This document shows, piece by piece, positions 24,770 to 35,102 of a DNA stretch of 64,000 nt. Source of the DNA: Ilyobacter polytropus DSM 2926 (GTDB lineage Bacteria > Fusobacteriota > Fusobacteriia > Fusobacteriales > Fusobacteriaceae); assembly GCF_000165505.1 (NCBI RefSeq), contig NC_014633.1, positions 897,625-961,624 on the forward strand, in the 5' to 3' direction. Made by a program: the position numbers and the translations under genes. Every line of letters starts with the position of its first letter. Within the stretch, counting starts at the first letter, position 1. The notes under the pieces are model-generated. The model made no database searches. It saw nothing but the letters and a program-made list of their open reading frames with translations, and was not told the origin of the DNA.

Positions 24770-26068
24770 ATGAAAATTGATTATTCTTTCCCCAATACTT
24801 TTTTTGATTTCATTAGAGAAAACAAAACTCTAAAAGAATTTATGTCACATCCCTTCTCAGAAATTTTTCTTAAAAATAACTGCTGTAACTCAGAAAATAT
24901 TCAAGATTTCAGGAAAAATCCGATTTTTCAAAACTTTTTAAATAAAGAAAGCATAATTAATGAGATTATAGAGGAACTGACCTTTCATGAAAATGTCTGG
25001 TTTCATAACTTAAAAAAACATACAGAATACTTATTTCCGCAGCACAACATAGAGAATACAGAGCTTTTTTTCACTTTAGGCGAAAAACAAAACAGCAAGA
25101 ATGAAATTTTTGTAAATATTGGAAAATATATAGACAGTAATAATTACCAGGAGATCATTCCTGAAATAATTTATAAAACAACTCTTTTCCTCTATACCCG
25201 TAAACATCCATACAAAATTGATTTAAATCACCTAGCTCCTGTCCACTATATGGATTTTATACATTATCTTATTCACTACAAAGGAGCTGCAGCTTATTCA
25301 ACCAGACTTTATATGAGCTCTAGCTCTTTTGATTACTCAGACTCACATTTTCTTGGAGATTCTCTCAAATTAAATGAACTTCTAAACTCTTATAACTCTT
25401 TATCAAACACCTTAGAAAAGATGAAAGAGATAAATCTTTCTCCGTTTTTAGAAACTAATTCTTTTCCGGAAAATTTAGGTTATCAGATTTTCAGAAGAAC
25501 TATTTTATCTGGAAAAAGTTTCTATGAAGTTGTCTCTAAACCCTTTCCAGACTTTATAAATATGTATCTCCCTCCTATACTTCCCCAGAATATACAAAAA
25601 TTATCTGCAGGAAACCTAAGTGAAAGTCAAGCTAAGGAGATCGTTAATTGGGAATATCCAGATGAATTTTCTGTATACAACTTTCCATCCTGGGATGAGA
25701 TGTCAAAACTTCGGTGGGCCATTACTTTTAAAGAAAAAAGAAAAAAAGAGTTCATAGGTTTTTTTATACAGGACTCTCTTATCGGTTTCGGACAAATCGT
25801 AAAAGGATCAGGGGAAATAATCATTGGTGTCGGTATACGTCCTGACCTTTGTGGCTATGGATATGGAACTAGGGTAGTAGGTATTCTTATAGAAAAGTGT
25901 AAAGAAATAAATGCAAATTCTACTATCACCCTAAAAGTTAGAAGTTTTAATAAAAGGGCAATTAACTGCTATAAAAAACTTGGTTTTGAAGAAATATCAA
26001 AATACAAAACCTATTCCCTTGCAGGGGAAGAAGAGTTCATAAAAATGGAACTTTACCAAATACACTGA
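24770..26068 (+). CDS. Unknown N-terminal domain fused to a GNAT acetyltransferase
   Basis: A 432-residue cytoplasmic protein. The C-terminal 150 residues form a GNAT domain: IIGVGIRPDLCGYGYGTRVVGILIEKCKE holds the acetyl-CoA-binding motif A (GYGYGT), and LKVRSFNKRAINCYKKLGFEEIS is the typical motif B. The N-terminal 280 residues are not recognised; they are alpha-helix rich, with an LFLYTRKHPYKIDLNHLAPVHYMDFIHYLIHYKGA segment and no HExxH metal motif. A GGTGG precedes the ATG at 24770; the upstream ATG at 24758 lacks a ribosome site. Acceptor unknown. Monocistronic. Confidence 0.75.
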   Translation: MKIDYSFPNTFFDFIRENKTLKEFMSHPFSEIFLKNNCCNSENIQDFRKNPIFQNFLNKESIINEIIEELTFHENVWFHNLKKHTEYLFPQHNIENTELFFTLGEKQNSKNEIFVNIGKYIDSNNYQEIIPEIIYKTTLFLYTRKHPYKIDLNHLAPVHYMDFIHYLIHYKGAAAYSTRLYMSSSSFDYSDSHFLGDSLKLNELLNSYNSLSNTLEKMKEINLSPFLETNSFPENLGYQIFRRTILSGKSFYEVVSKPFPDFINMYLPPILPQNIQKLSAGNLSESQAKEIVNWEYPDEFSVYNFPSWDEMSKLRWAITFKEKRKKEFIGFFIQDSLIGFGQIVKGSGEIIIGVGIRPDLCGYGYGTRVVGILIEKCKEINANSTITLKVRSFNKRAINCYKKLGFEEISKYKTYSLAGEEEFIKMELYQIH

Positions 26069-26097
26069 AAAAGGAGCCTAAAAAGGCTCCTTTATAT
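26069..26097. terminator. Bidirectional terminator between the GNAT fusion and galE
   Basis: AAAGGAGCC pairs with GGCTCCTTT with a TAAAAA loop. The galE stop codon lies inside the 3' arm, so both convergent genes share it. Confidence 0.85.
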
Positions 26098-27063
26098 ATT
26101 TTTGTACCAGTTCCATGCAGTTTTTATTATATCATCTATATTTGTATATTCTGGCTCCCATCCCAGATCTTCATTGGCTTTTTCGCTACAGGCTACAACA
26201 CAGGCAGGATCTCCTGGCCGCTTTTCAGATATCACTGCAGGTATTTCTTTCCCTGTCACTCTTCTGGCTGCGTCTAAAATCTCAAATACAGAAAATCCAT
26301 TGCCGTTTCCAAGGTTAAATAAACCACTTTCCTCTTTCTTTAGCTTGTTTATCGCCATCACATGAGCACGGGCAAGATCAGTAACATGGATAAAGTCTCT
26401 CACCCCTGTTCCGTCCTTGGTACTATATGTATCTCCAAAAACTTCAACTTTGTCCCTTTCACCCTTTGCAGCTTCTAGAACCACAGGAATAAGTGATGTC
26501 ATTCCTTCGCCTATCTGACCGATATGATATTTTTCATGGGCTCCGGCCACGTTGAAGTATCTAAAAATAACATAATTCATATTATATGCAGAAGCTGAAT
26601 CCTTTATTATTTCCTCAGCCATAAATTTACTCATTCCATAGGGGTTTATAGGCTGAGAGTCAAAACTTTCCGATACCAGATCGTCTCCTGAAACTTCCCC
26701 ATACACCGCAGCTGTAGATGAAAAAACAATATTTTTTACATTAAATTCCTTCATTATTTCTAGAAGATTGAGAACTCCACCGGTATTATTTTCATAGTAT
26801 TTATTTGGCTCGGTTACACTTTCCCCGACTTTTATATAAGCGGCAAAATTCATAACCACGTCTATTTTTTCCTTTTTAAAAACATTTCTCAGACTTTCTT
26901 TTTCTCTTAAGTCAGCCTTATAAAATTTTGCCCTGCTGTCTACAAGCTCTATATGACCCGTTTCAAGGTTATCAAGTATAATCACCTCATATCCACCATC
27001 TAAAAGTTCTACCACAGCATGACTCCCTATATAGCCAGCTCCTCCAGTAACAAGTACCCTCAT
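26092..27063 (-). CDS. galE: UDP-glucose 4-epimerase
   Basis: A 323-residue short-chain dehydrogenase/epimerase that interconverts UDP-glucose and UDP-galactose in the Leloir pathway, supplying galactose for surface polysaccharides. The NAD-binding GGAGYIGSH lies at residues 7-15. The catalytic SSTAAVYG Ser/Thr region lies near 119-126 and YGMSK, the catalytic Tyr and Lys, near 145-149. The ATG at 27063 has GGAGAGG upstream; an in-frame ATG two codons earlier would be too close. Monocistronic. Confidence 0.93.
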   Translation of the reverse strand: MRVLVTGGAGYIGSHAVVELLDGGYEVIILDNLETGHIELVDSRAKFYKADLREKESLRNVFKKEKIDVVMNFAAYIKVGESVTEPNKYYENNTGGVLNLLEIMKEFNVKNIVFSSTAAVYGEVSGDDLVSESFDSQPINPYGMSKFMAEEIIKDSASAYNMNYVIFRYFNVAGAHEKYHIGQIGEGMTSLIPVVLEAAKGERDKVEVFGDTYSTKDGTGVRDFIHVTDLARAHVMAINKLKKEESGLFNLGNGNGFSVFEILDAARRVTGKEIPAVISEKRPGDPACVVACSEKANEDLGWEPEYTNIDDIIKTAWNWYKNI

Positions 27064-27134
27064 AAACATCCTCTCCTCAATTATTTTGACAACTCAATAT
27101 ATTCAAAATACTTTTCAAAAATTTTATTTTTTAT

Positions 27135-28460
27135 TTAATCTTTATCGCTGTCTTTTAAAATATACTGCTTGTACTTTTCAACATCTTCAGGTTTCAGAAA
27201 TGTCGTTACAAGAAGTCCATCACCTGTATATTCTTGCTGAATTACCCTTGTACTGTCGAGAATATATGAAGAAATATCCCCTCTTGAAAAAGGAATCAAC
27301 AAAGTTACTTCCTTGCTTGTTTTAAAAATTTCTTTTTCGATCTCTTTTAAAAGTTCCCCTATACCTTTCCCCTCTATAGCAGATATATATACAGACTTTT
27401 CAAAGATATCACCTGTTTTTTCTAGTTCCTCAGAACTAAGTTTGTCTATCTTATTATAAACCACAAGAAAAGGAGTGTCCTTTACATTTAGTTCCTCTAC
27501 CACATTTCTAGTGACCTTTAGCTGATGTTTATAGTCTTCTCTAGATATATCTACTACATATAAAAGCAAGCTAGCCTCTTCAACTTCTTCAAGAGTAGAT
27601 TTAAAAGATTCTACAAGATCATGAGGAAGTTTGCTAACAAAACCTACTGTATCTATAAGTATAAACTCTAGATTATCTTCAAGCTTAATTTTCCTGTGGA
27701 AGGGGTCTAGAGTTGCAAAAAGCATATCCTTTACAAAGGACTTTGTCCTTGTATCTTCCTCTTCTTCCATCTGCATAAGGTGGTTCATAATTGTGGACTT
27801 CCCTGCATTGGTATAGCCTACAAGAGCTACTGTAGGTATAGAGGTACGTTTACGTTGCTTTCTCTGAACTTCCCTCTGTTTTTTTACCTCTTCTAGTTCT
27901 TTTTCAATATCACTTATACGTTTTGATATTACCCTTCTGTCAAGCTCTAGTTTTGTTTCTCCTAGACCCCTGGTTCCTATACCTGCACCTGTTCTAGACA
28001 ACTCTCCCCCTAGACCTATGAGTCTGGGTTTCTGATATTTCAACATGGCAAGTTCTACTTGGAGTTTACCTTCTTTAGACTTTGCCCTGTGACCAAATAT
28101 ATCCAAAATAAGACTGGTTCTGTCTATGATTTCTACACCTATTATTCTTTCTAGATTACGAATCTGTATACCGGAAAGTTCATCATCAAAGATAACCATG
28201 TCTGCATTTTTTCTTATGGCCTGATCTCTGATTTCCTCTATTTTACCCTTTCCCATATAGGTAGAAGACTCCATTTTTTCTCTGCTTTGAGTGATAATAT
28301 CTATCACCTCTATACTGGCCGCACCTGCCAGTTCTTTTAGCTCATTTAATGAATCCTCGAGGTTTATACTCTCACCTTTTTGGTAGACGTCTAGTCCTGC
28401 TAAAATAGCTCGTCCTCTTATATTTTTGTTAAATATATATTCACTGCTAATATTAATCAC
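27135..28460 (-). CDS. hflX: Ribosome-associated GTPase HflX
   Basis: A 441-residue translational GTPase that binds the 50S subunit and can split stalled or hibernating ribosomes. The N-terminal HflX domain includes RAILAGLDV and a Gly-rich linker GGELSRTGAGIGTRGLGETKLE (151-172). The G domain has G1 GYTNAGKS (215-222), G3 DTVGF and G4 NKID. No ATG occurs at the conserved N-terminus: the frame begins at GTG (28460), which itself lies in AGGTG. Either this GTG or an ATT three codons later, spaced properly from AGGTG, could initiate. Monocistronic; about 290 AT-rich bases separate it from the divergent phosphate transporter gene. Confidence 0.92.
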   Translation of the reverse strand: MINISSEYIFNKNIRGRAILAGLDVYQKGESINLEDSLNELKELAGAASIEVIDIITQSREKMESSTYMGKGKIEEIRDQAIRKNADMVIFDDELSGIQIRNLERIIGVEIIDRTSLILDIFGHRAKSKEGKLQVELAMLKYQKPRLIGLGGELSRTGAGIGTRGLGETKLELDRRVISKRISDIEKELEEVKKQREVQRKQRKRTSIPTVALVGYTNAGKSTIMNHLMQMEEEEDTRTKSFVKDMLFATLDPFHRKIKLEDNLEFILIDTVGFVSKLPHDLVESFKSTLEEVEEASLLLYVVDISREDYKHQLKVTRNVVEELNVKDTPFLVVYNKIDKLSSEELEKTGDIFEKSVYISAIEGKGIGELLKEIEKEIFKTSKEVTLLIPFSRGDISSYILDSTRVIQQEYTGDGLLVTTFLKPEDVEKYKQYILKDSDKD

Positions 28461-28753
28461 CTCATCTGAAAATATCTTTTACTATATAATACCAGTTTTT
28501 AAATTTTTTATACATATAAATTTAGAATATCAGTAAACAAAATAATATAAAAATAAAAGATGAAATCTGAACTTATAAAGAAAAACACTATAAGACCATC
28601 TTTAATAGAAATGTCCAATGGATGAACAAAACATCTTCTGACCCAGTAAGAAATAAATATAAGACTATAATCCTCTACATAGAAAATTTTTCTTACTTTA
28701 TAAACTTCAGAGCAGTGAATTTATAATGCCGAACTTTTAAGGATGTGGTTTTT

Positions 28754-30373
28754 ATGGAACTTTTTATTACAATTTTTCTTCAGGTAACTGGTGGATTGGG
28801 AATGTTCCTCTATGGAATGGATCTTATGTCAAAGTCCTTTCAGGAAATAGCTGGAAACAGATTAAGGGAGATAATTCATAAAATGACCTCAAACATATTC
28901 CGAGGGATTATTGTGGGAACTTTTATAACGGCCATTATTCAGTCTAGCTCAGTTACCACTGTTATGGTTGTAGGGTTTATAAACGCCTCTCTCATGACTC
29001 TGAGACAGGCCATAGGCATAATCTTAGGGGCAAACATAGGAACCACGATAACAGGATGGATACTTGTTTTTAAGATAACAGAGTACGGACTCCCTATGAT
29101 CGGTATAGGGGCTTTTGTTTTTCTCTTTTCGAAAAATCCAAAGAGGAAAAAAAGAGCCTCGATCTTCATAGGTTTAGGACTTATTTTTCTGGGATTGACC
29201 CTTATGAAAAAAGGAATGGCTCCCTTAAAGGATATGCCTCAATTTATAGAATTTTTCCACATCTTTTCTGCAGAAAGCTATAGAGGCGTCATCTTATCTG
29301 CACTTACAGGGGCTGCCTTGACCTCTATACTTCAGTCCTCATCTGCCACTATAGGTATCACCATGGCCCTTGCAACTCAGGGACTTATTATTCCAAAAAC
29401 TGCAGTTGCACTTGTTTTAGGAGAAAACATAGGAACCACAATAACAGCATATCTAGCCTCTCTCAAGACACGGTCAGATGCAAAGAGAGCCGCCTATGCC
29501 CATATTCTCATAAAGATAGTAGGAGTATCCTTGATACTTCCTTTTTTCTACGGCTATGCTTCGATAATCGAGAGGTTAACCCCTCCTGAAAAAAATATCT
29601 CCGAATATATCGCACTTTCTCACACCCTTTTCAACATTGGAAATGCCGTTATATTTTTACCCTTTATAAATATATTATTAAGATTTTTAAATAAAATAGG
29701 AGTTGATAAAAAAGAAAATGAGTCAGAGTCTTATGTAACTGAAAAACTATACCAGTTCCCCTTAGCATCCCTTGAAAAATCGAGACTTGAAGTTAGTCAA
29801 ATGATAACCAGATTCAGAGGAGATCTATATATTTTCATCCGACTAATAAAAAGTGAACTATCTCCAGAGAACTCTGAGCTTCTCTTTGAAGGGGAAAAAT
29901 ACCAAGATGAAAAAAAAGACTCTATTTTTAAAAACCTTACAGGTCTACTTCACTCTACAGACTCTAAAAACATTTTGAAATCCATTAGGCTGTTGCTTCT
30001 TTTGGCAGACACAATGGAATCCCTAGGAGATTATGCAGCAAGCCTTGGAAAAATATACAAAAAAACAATAAATAACAAACTTATTCTACCTGAAAATTTT
30101 ATCAACCAGATAGATTATTACCATGAGAAAATAGCCATGTCCTTGGAAAACCTAGAAAAAATAACCATGAACCCCAATATACAGGAGATAATAAATGAAA
30201 AAAAAATATGTCAGGATATCTCCACTGCTCTCCAATTTGTCGACCCCCTCAAAAATGTAGATTATCCAGAGCATATTTTTATGGAGGTCTTATCAAAGTA
30301 CAGGAGAATAAACAGACATATTTTATTTATGTTAAACAATCTAGAAGAAGAGATAAAATTGCAGATGAGTTGA
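28754..30373 (+). CDS. Na+/phosphate cotransporter (NptA family) with PhoU-like C-terminus
   Basis: A 539-residue membrane protein. Residues about 1-310 contain two Na_Pi_cotrans repeats, each with the signature QSSS (AIIQSSSVTTVMVVGF and SILQSSSATIGITMAL) and GxNIGTTIT. The last 200 residues are helical and cytoplasmic, resembling PhoU domains (LYIFIRLIKSELSP, LLADTMESLGDYA). It imports phosphate with sodium and may sense phosphate through the PhoU part. The ATG at 28754 is preferred over the GTG at 28745. Monocistronic upstream of the guaB leader. Confidence 0.9.
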   Translation: MELFITIFLQVTGGLGMFLYGMDLMSKSFQEIAGNRLREIIHKMTSNIFRGIIVGTFITAIIQSSSVTTVMVVGFINASLMTLRQAIGIILGANIGTTITGWILVFKITEYGLPMIGIGAFVFLFSKNPKRKKRASIFIGLGLIFLGLTLMKKGMAPLKDMPQFIEFFHIFSAESYRGVILSALTGAALTSILQSSSATIGITMALATQGLIIPKTAVALVLGENIGTTITAYLASLKTRSDAKRAAYAHILIKIVGVSLILPFFYGYASIIERLTPPEKNISEYIALSHTLFNIGNAVIFLPFINILLRFLNKIGVDKKENESESYVTEKLYQFPLASLEKSRLEVSQMITRFRGDLYIFIRLIKSELSPENSELLFEGEKYQDEKKDSIFKNLTGLLHSTDSKNILKSIRLLLLLADTMESLGDYAASLGKIYKKTINNKLILPENFINQIDYYHEKIAMSLENLEKITMNPNIQEIINEKKICQDISTALQFVDPLKNVDYPEHIFMEVLSKYRRINRHILFMLNNLEEEIKLQMS

Positions 30374-30473
30374 TTATAATGTATACTCGCAATTCAATTC
30401 TACAGCACTATACTTATATTGATATATACCTAAAAAGAACGCCTTTTAAAGAATAAAGTCTGTTTTTCTATTA

Positions 30474-30502
30474 TTGACAACAATTGTCTTTTGTGGTAAG
30501 AT
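30474..30502 (+). promoter_or_regulatory. Promoter of the guaB riboswitch leader
   Basis: A perfect -35 box TTGACA (30474-30479) is followed after 17 bases by TAAGAT (30497-30502). A short inverted repeat GACAA-CAA-TTGTC overlaps the -35 box and could be an operator; no repressor is identified. The preceding 30374-30473 shows nothing else. Confidence 0.78.
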
Positions 30503-30536
30503 CATTCCAATATATTAAAATAAAATTTATTTTTTT

Positions 30537-30599
30537 CTCATATAAGCTGCTAATAAGGTGCAGTGTATCTACGATTAACCTAAAATTAATCTCTATGAG
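30537..30599 (+). promoter_or_regulatory. Purine riboswitch aptamer (guanine type predicted)
   Basis: The three-way junction is clear. P1 CTCATA (30537-30542) pairs with TATGAG (30594-30599). P2 pairs CTGC with GCAG and carries a loop ending in GG. J2/3 is GTATCTAC. P3 GATTAA (30573-30578) pairs with TTAATC (30586-30591) under the loop CCTAAAA, whose CC can dock with the GG of the first loop. The pyrimidine that reads the ligand (position 74 in the xpt aptamer) is C at 30593, which predicts guanine or hypoxanthine. Position 48 is A, not the usual U. It sits between the promoter and guaB. Confidence 0.88.
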
Positions 30600-30621
30600 T
30601 GAAAGCGGTTCAGCAAATTTA

Positions 30622-30684
30622 AGGCCTGAGTCTAATCTTTCACCAGCTTAAAAGGTGAAGTTTGGACTTAGGCTATTTTTATTA
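30622..30684 (+). terminator. Riboswitch-controlled intrinsic terminator before guaB
   Basis: A long hairpin pairs GCCTGAGTC...TTCACC (30624-30644) with GGTGAA...GACTTAGGC (30654-30673) and is followed by TATTTTTATT. GTGAAAG at the 3' edge of P1 (30599-30605) is complementary to CTTTCAC within the 5' arm (30637-30643), forming a competing antiterminator. Guanine binding to P1 should therefore favour termination. Confidence 0.85.
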
Positions 30685-30716
30685 GAATTAATTTATCTTA
30701 AGGAGGAATTCAGTTC

Positions 30717-32180
30717 ATGTTGAATGGAAAAATTATCAAAGAGGCTATAACTTTTGACGATGTTCTACTGGTACCACAAAAATCTGATATCTTACCAAAT
30801 GAAGTTTCGCTCAAAACAAAAATTACAAAAAATATAGAACTAAATGTTCCAATTTTAAGTGCTGCCATGGACACAGTAACAGAGGCAAAACTGGCTATAG
30901 CCTTAGCAAGACAGGGTGGATTGGGATTCATCCATAAAAATATGGCTATTGAGGAACAGGCTGCTGAGATAGATAAAGTTAAAAGAAATGAAAGTGGTAT
31001 GATCACAGATCCTATAACTCTAAACAGGGAATCTACCCTTGCAGATGCTGATGGTATAATGGCAAAATACAGAATCTCTGGACTTCCTGTAGTAGAAAGC
31101 GACGGAACTTTAGTCGGTATAATCACAAATAGAGATCTGAAATACAGAAAAGATCTAGATGAAAAAGTAGAAACTATAATGACAAAAGAAAATCTTATAA
31201 CAGCTTCTGTAGGTACTACTCTTGAAGAAGCAAAAGAGATCCTTTTGGAAAACAGGATAGAAAAGCTTCCAATAGTTGATGAAAATTCCAAGCTTATGGG
31301 ACTTATAACAATAAAAGATATTGATAATATAGAAGAATATCCAAATGCCTGCAAGGACTCTCGTGGAAGACTCAGAGTAGGAGGAGCTGTAGGTGTAGGA
31401 GCTGATACTTTAGAAAGAGTAGCTGCCCTTGTAAAATCAGGTGTAGATATAATTACAGTAGATTCTGCTCACGGACATTCTAATGGTGTAATTCAAACTG
31501 TAAAAAAAATCAGAGAAGCATTCCCTGATCTTGATATAATCGGTGGAAATATAGTAACTGCCGAAGCTGCCAAGGATCTTGCTGATGCAGGAGCAACTGC
31601 AGTAAAAGTAGGAGTAGGACCAGGTTCTATATGTACTACCAGAGTGGTAGCTGGTGTAGGGGTTCCTCAGATATCTGCGGTAAACGATGTATATGAAGCT
31701 TGTAAAGAAAGAGGTATAGGAGTTATTGCCGATGGTGGAATAAAACTTTCTGGAGATGTTGTAAAAGCAATAGCTGCAGGTGCTGACTGTGTTATGATCG
31801 GAGGGCTTTTAGCCGGTACAGAAGAGGCTCCTGGAGAAGAGATCATTTTTGAAGGAAGAAGATTCAAGGTTTATGTGGGAATGGGTTCTCTAGCTGCAAT
31901 GAAGAGAGGTTCTAGCGACAGATATTTCCAAAAAGAATCTGAGGCAAAAAAACTTGTTCCTGAAGGTATAGAGGGAAGGGTTGCTTATAAAGGTAAATTA
32001 GAAGATGTGATTTTCCAACTTACAGGTGGACTAAAGGCAGGTATGGGGTATTGTGGTACTGCCACTATAGCAGATCTTAAAAAAGATGGTAAGTTTGTAA
32101 AAATAACAGGTTCTGGACTAATCGAATCACATCCTCACGATATAAACATTACAAAAGAAGCTCCAAATTATCATAAATAA
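30717..32180 (+). CDS. guaB: IMP dehydrogenase
   Basis: A 487-residue enzyme catalysing the NAD-dependent oxidation of IMP to XMP, the committed step of GMP synthesis. The catalytic TIM barrel is interrupted by a CBS pair at about residues 95-205. The active-site loop GPGSICTTR holds the catalytic cysteine near residue 303, and [20 protein letters not shown] and the C-terminal YRGMGS-like segment ([12 protein letters not shown]) complete the site. AGGAGG lies before the ATG at 30717. It is controlled by the upstream purine riboswitch and followed by its own terminator. Confidence 0.97.
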   Translation: MLNGKIIKEAITFDDVLLVPQKSDILPNEVSLKTKITKNIELNVPILSAAMDTVTEAKLAIALARQGGLGFIHKNMAIEEQAAEIDKVKRNESGMITDPITLNRESTLADADGIMAKYRISGLPVVESDGTLVGIITNRDLKYRKDLDEKVETIMTKENLITASVGTTLEEAKEILLENRIEKLPIVDENSKLMGLITIKDIDNIEEYPNACKDSRGRLRVGGAVGVGADTLERVAALVKSGVDIITVDSAHGHSNGVIQTVKKIREAFPDLDIIGGNIVTAEAAKDLADAGATAVKVGVGPGSICTTRVVAGVGVPQISAVNDVYEACKERGIGVIADGGIKLSGDVVKAIAAGADCVMIGGLLAGTEEAPGEEIIFEGRRFKVYVGMGSLAAMKRGSSDRYFQKESEAKKLVPEGIEGRVAYKGKLEDVIFQLTGGLKAGMGYCGTATIADLKKDGKFVKITGSGLIESHPHDINITKEAPNYHK

Positions 32181-32187
32181 ATTCTTC

Positions 32188-32218
32188 AGCTGCTGAAATA
32201 TTTCAGCAGCTTTTTTTT
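32188..32218 (+). terminator. Rho-independent terminator of guaB
   Basis: AGCTGCTGAAA (32188-32198) pairs with TTTCAGCAGCT (32201-32211), ending in T8. Confidence 0.92.
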
Positions 32219-32342
32219 ATTCTTTGATACTCTTCCGCTTTCTATCTTTACAGGATTTTAATTTTTCACTTTGAATAACTATATGAATCATATTTCAAAA
32301 TATCTTTCCTAAAACATATAAAAAAAACTTAAACTCAGTTTC

Positions 32343-32371
32343 TTGACTTTTTTTCAAAAAAGTTATATATT
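32343..32371 (+). promoter_or_regulatory. Promoter of clpB
   Basis: A -35 box TTGACT (32343-32348), 17-base spacer and -10 TATATT (32366-32371) lie immediately upstream of the CIRCE operator. Confidence 0.85.
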
Positions 32372-32384
32372 AAACATAAGAAGT

Positions 32385-32411
32385 TTAGCACTCACTTTGA
32401 TAGAGTGCTAA
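32385..32411 (+). promoter_or_regulatory. CIRCE operator (HrcA binding site)
   Basis: A perfect inverted repeat TTAGCACTC-N9-GAGTGCTAA matches the canonical CIRCE element. It lies between the clpB promoter and its ribosome site. HrcA repression released by heat is expected; hrcA itself is not in the window. Confidence 0.96.
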
Positions 32412-32434
32412 CAAAAATTAAAAGGAGGTTTACT

Positions 32435-35002
32435 ATGAATGATAAATACACAGAAAAATCAGTTCTTGCCATAAATGATGCCCATAATTATGCATTAAAA
32501 TACAAGCACACAAATATCAAACCTGAACACCTTGCCTTGGCTTTAATGACTCAAAATGATGGACTTATTCCAAGGCTTCTTGAAAAAATGGGGCTCAACC
32601 TCACCTCGCTGATAAAGGAGATCCAAAATGAATTGGATAAATACCCCAAAGTAGAAAGTTCATCCCAGGGAAATTTGACACTTGAAGCTACCACCAACAG
32701 GATAGTCATGGAAGCTGAAGATATTATGAAAAAAATGGGAGACTCTTATATAAGTGTAGAACATCTTTTTAAAGCCCTTTTAAAAAATCTTCCCATTTTA
32801 AAAAGGATGGGGATAGATAGTAAAGAGTTTGAAATAGTTCTCACTGAAGCGAGAGGCAGCCAAAAGGTGGACTCTCCAAATCCAGAAGGTAAATTTGAGG
32901 CACTTTCAAAATACGGAAAAGACCTTGTGGAACTTGCTAAAAAAGGAAGCCTTGACCCAATTATAGGAAGAGATTCAGAGATAAGAAGGGCTATTCAAAT
33001 ATTGTCTAGAAGGACAAAAAATAATCCAATTCTTATAGGGGATCCCGGAGTAGGGAAGACTGCCATAGTAGAGGGACTGGCCCAAAGGATCCTCAAAGGG
33101 GATGTTCCAGATTCCCTCAAAGGAAAGACTATATTTTCTTTGGATATGGGATCACTTATTGCAGGGGCAAAATTCCGTGGAGAATTTGAAGAAAGGCTTA
33201 AAGCTGTTTTAAAAGAGGTAGAAGAATCTAAGGGAAATATTATTCTTTTTATAGATGAGATCCACACCATAGTAGGGGCAGGGAAGACAGACGGAGCCAT
33301 GGATGCAGGAAATATCCTAAAACCAATGCTTGCAAGGGGAGAGGCTAGAGTTATAGGGGCTACAACAGTAGACGAATACCGCAAACACATGGAAAAAGAT
33401 GCTGCACTAGAAAGAAGGTTTCAGACCATAATGGTCGACGAGCCAGATGTGGAAGATACAATTTCTATATTGAGAGGTTTGAAGGAGAAATATGAAGTTT
33501 ATCATGGTATCAGAATAAGTGACTCTGCAATAGTTTCCGCTTCTACGCTAAGTCACAGGTATATAAGTGACAGATTCCTTCCAGACAAGGCTATAGATTT
33601 GATTGACGAAGCTGCTGCAATGATAAGAACAGAGATAGACTCTATGCCAAATGAACTAGATGAACTTACCAGAAGAGCCTTACAGCTAGAAATTGAAAAA
33701 GAAGCCTTAAAAAAAGAAAAAGATAAGGGGTCCCAGGAAAGGCTTGGAATTTTAGAAAAAGAACTCTCTGAGTTAAACTCCAAAAAATCAATATTAAAGT
33801 CTCAGTGGGACTTAGAAAAAAACGAAATCTCCAGCGTAAAAGATATCAAAAAGAAAATTGAAGAAGTTCAGCTAGAGATAGAAAAAGCAGAAAGAGATTA
33901 TGACCTAAATAAATTAGCAGAGTTGAAATATGGTAAATTGGCTTCCCTTGAAAAGGAATTAAAACTCCAGGAAGAAAAACTTAAAAAGGGGGAGAATACT
34001 GCAAAACTTTTAAAACAGGAAGTTACCTCTGAAGAGATAGCAGATATAGTGGCCCGTTGGACAGGAATTCCTGTATCTAAGTTGATGGAAGGAGAAAGGG
34101 AAAAAATTCTTCACTTAGAAGACTCTCTGAAGGAAAGAGTAATAGGTCAGGAAGAAGCCATAAAAGCTGTATCTAATACAATCATAAGATCTCGGGCAGG
34201 TCTAAAAGACCCAAACCGTCCAATGGGTTCATTTATATTTTTAGGACCTACAGGTGTCGGTAAGACATATCTTGCAAAATCATTGGCACACAACCTTTTC
34301 GATGACGAGGACAACGTTGTAAGGGTGGATATGAGTGAATATATGGACAAATTTTCTGTCACAAGGCTTATAGGGGCACCTCCTGGTTACGTAGGTTATG
34401 AAGAAGGAGGACAGCTCACAGAATCCATAAGAAGAAAACCATACTCAGTTATACTTTTAGATGAAATCGAAAAGGCACATCCTGATGTATTTAATGTCCT
34501 TTTGCAAGTTTTAGACGATGGAAGACTTACCGACGGAAAGGGAAAAGTTGTAAACTTTAAAAATACTCTTGTTATCATGACCTCAAACATAGGAAGTCAG
34601 TTTATAATAGAAGACCCTGACCTTTCTGAAAGTACAAAAAAATCGGTGATGGATATATTGAAAACAAATTTCAAACCGGAGTTTTTAAACAGAGTGGATG
34701 ATACAATTATATTTAAAGCTTTAGATTTACAAGCAGTGGAAAATATAGTGAAGCTTATACTTGCAGATATAAATAAAAAACTAGAAGAGCGTTATATTTC
34801 TCTTGAATTTACAGATAAAGCCATAAGGTATATTGCAGAGACTTCCTTTGATCCGCATTACGGTGCCAGACCGCTTAAACGTTTTATTCAAAGGGAACTA
34901 GAAACAAAACTGGCAAAAATGCTTCTAAAAGGAGATGTTCCTGACAACAGTAAAATTACAGTAGATCTTTCTAATGGAAATTTGGATTTTTCTATCAATT
35001 AA
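32435..35002 (+). CDS. clpB: ClpB disaggregase
   Basis: An 855-residue AAA+ protein that, with DnaK, extracts and refolds proteins from aggregates in the cytoplasm. It has the N-terminal Clp repeat domain ([33 protein letters not shown]), NBD1 with Walker A GDPGVGKT and GLAQRI, and the long coiled-coil M-domain (about 400-520, charged [14 protein letters not shown]). NBD2 has GPTGVGKT and [12 protein letters not shown]. The ATG at 32435 with AAGGAGG upstream is preferred over a longer in-frame start. It is under CIRCE control. Confidence 0.97.
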   Translation: MNDKYTEKSVLAINDAHNYALKYKHTNIKPEHLALALMTQNDGLIPRLLEKMGLNLTSLIKEIQNELDKYPKVESSSQGNLTLEATTNRIVMEAEDIMKKMGDSYISVEHLFKALLKNLPILKRMGIDSKEFEIVLTEARGSQKVDSPNPEGKFEALSKYGKDLVELAKKGSLDPIIGRDSEIRRAIQILSRRTKNNPILIGDPGVGKTAIVEGLAQRILKGDVPDSLKGKTIFSLDMGSLIAGAKFRGEFEERLKAVLKEVEESKGNIILFIDEIHTIVGAGKTDGAMDAGNILKPMLARGEARVIGATTVDEYRKHMEKDAALERRFQTIMVDEPDVEDTISILRGLKEKYEVYHGIRISDSAIVSASTLSHRYISDRFLPDKAIDLIDEAAAMIRTEIDSMPNELDELTRRALQLEIEKEALKKEKDKGSQERLGILEKELSELNSKKSILKSQWDLEKNEISSVKDIKKKIEEVQLEIEKAERDYDLNKLAELKYGKLASLEKELKLQEEKLKKGENTAKLLKQEVTSEEIADIVARWTGIPVSKLMEGEREKILHLEDSLKERVIGQEEAIKAVSNTIIRSRAGLKDPNRPMGSFIFLGPTGVGKTYLAKSLAHNLFDDEDNVVRVDMSEYMDKFSVTRLIGAPPGYVGYEEGGQLTESIRRKPYSVILLDEIEKAHPDVFNVLLQVLDDGRLTDGKGKVVNFKNTLVIMTSNIGSQFIIEDPDLSESTKKSVMDILKTNFKPEFLNRVDDTIIFKALDLQAVENIVKLILADINKKLEERYISLEFTDKAIRYIAETSFDPHYGARPLKRFIQRELETKLAKMLLKGDVPDNSKITVDLSNGNLDFSIN

Positions 35003-35027
35003 GGGGTGCTCTTGCACCTCTTTTTTA
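35002..35027 (+). terminator. Rho-independent terminator of clpB
   Basis: AGGGGTGC (35002-35009) pairs with GCACCTCT (35014-35021) with a TCTT loop and ends in T6. Confidence 0.88.
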
Positions 35028-35102
35028 TGTATTAAGAGGAAATTTTTGACATAGCCTGTACATTAGTTTAGGTTCACAGACTATAGTGAAGAGGTGATGG
35101 TC

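Noticed and set aside
30208..30456. 82-residue plus-strand frame near the transporter end
   Set aside because: Overlaps the transporter gene in another frame and runs into the leader region without a ribosome site.
33553..33783. Frames antisense to clpB
   Set aside because: Frames on the opposite strand of a clearly coding gene without initiation signals.
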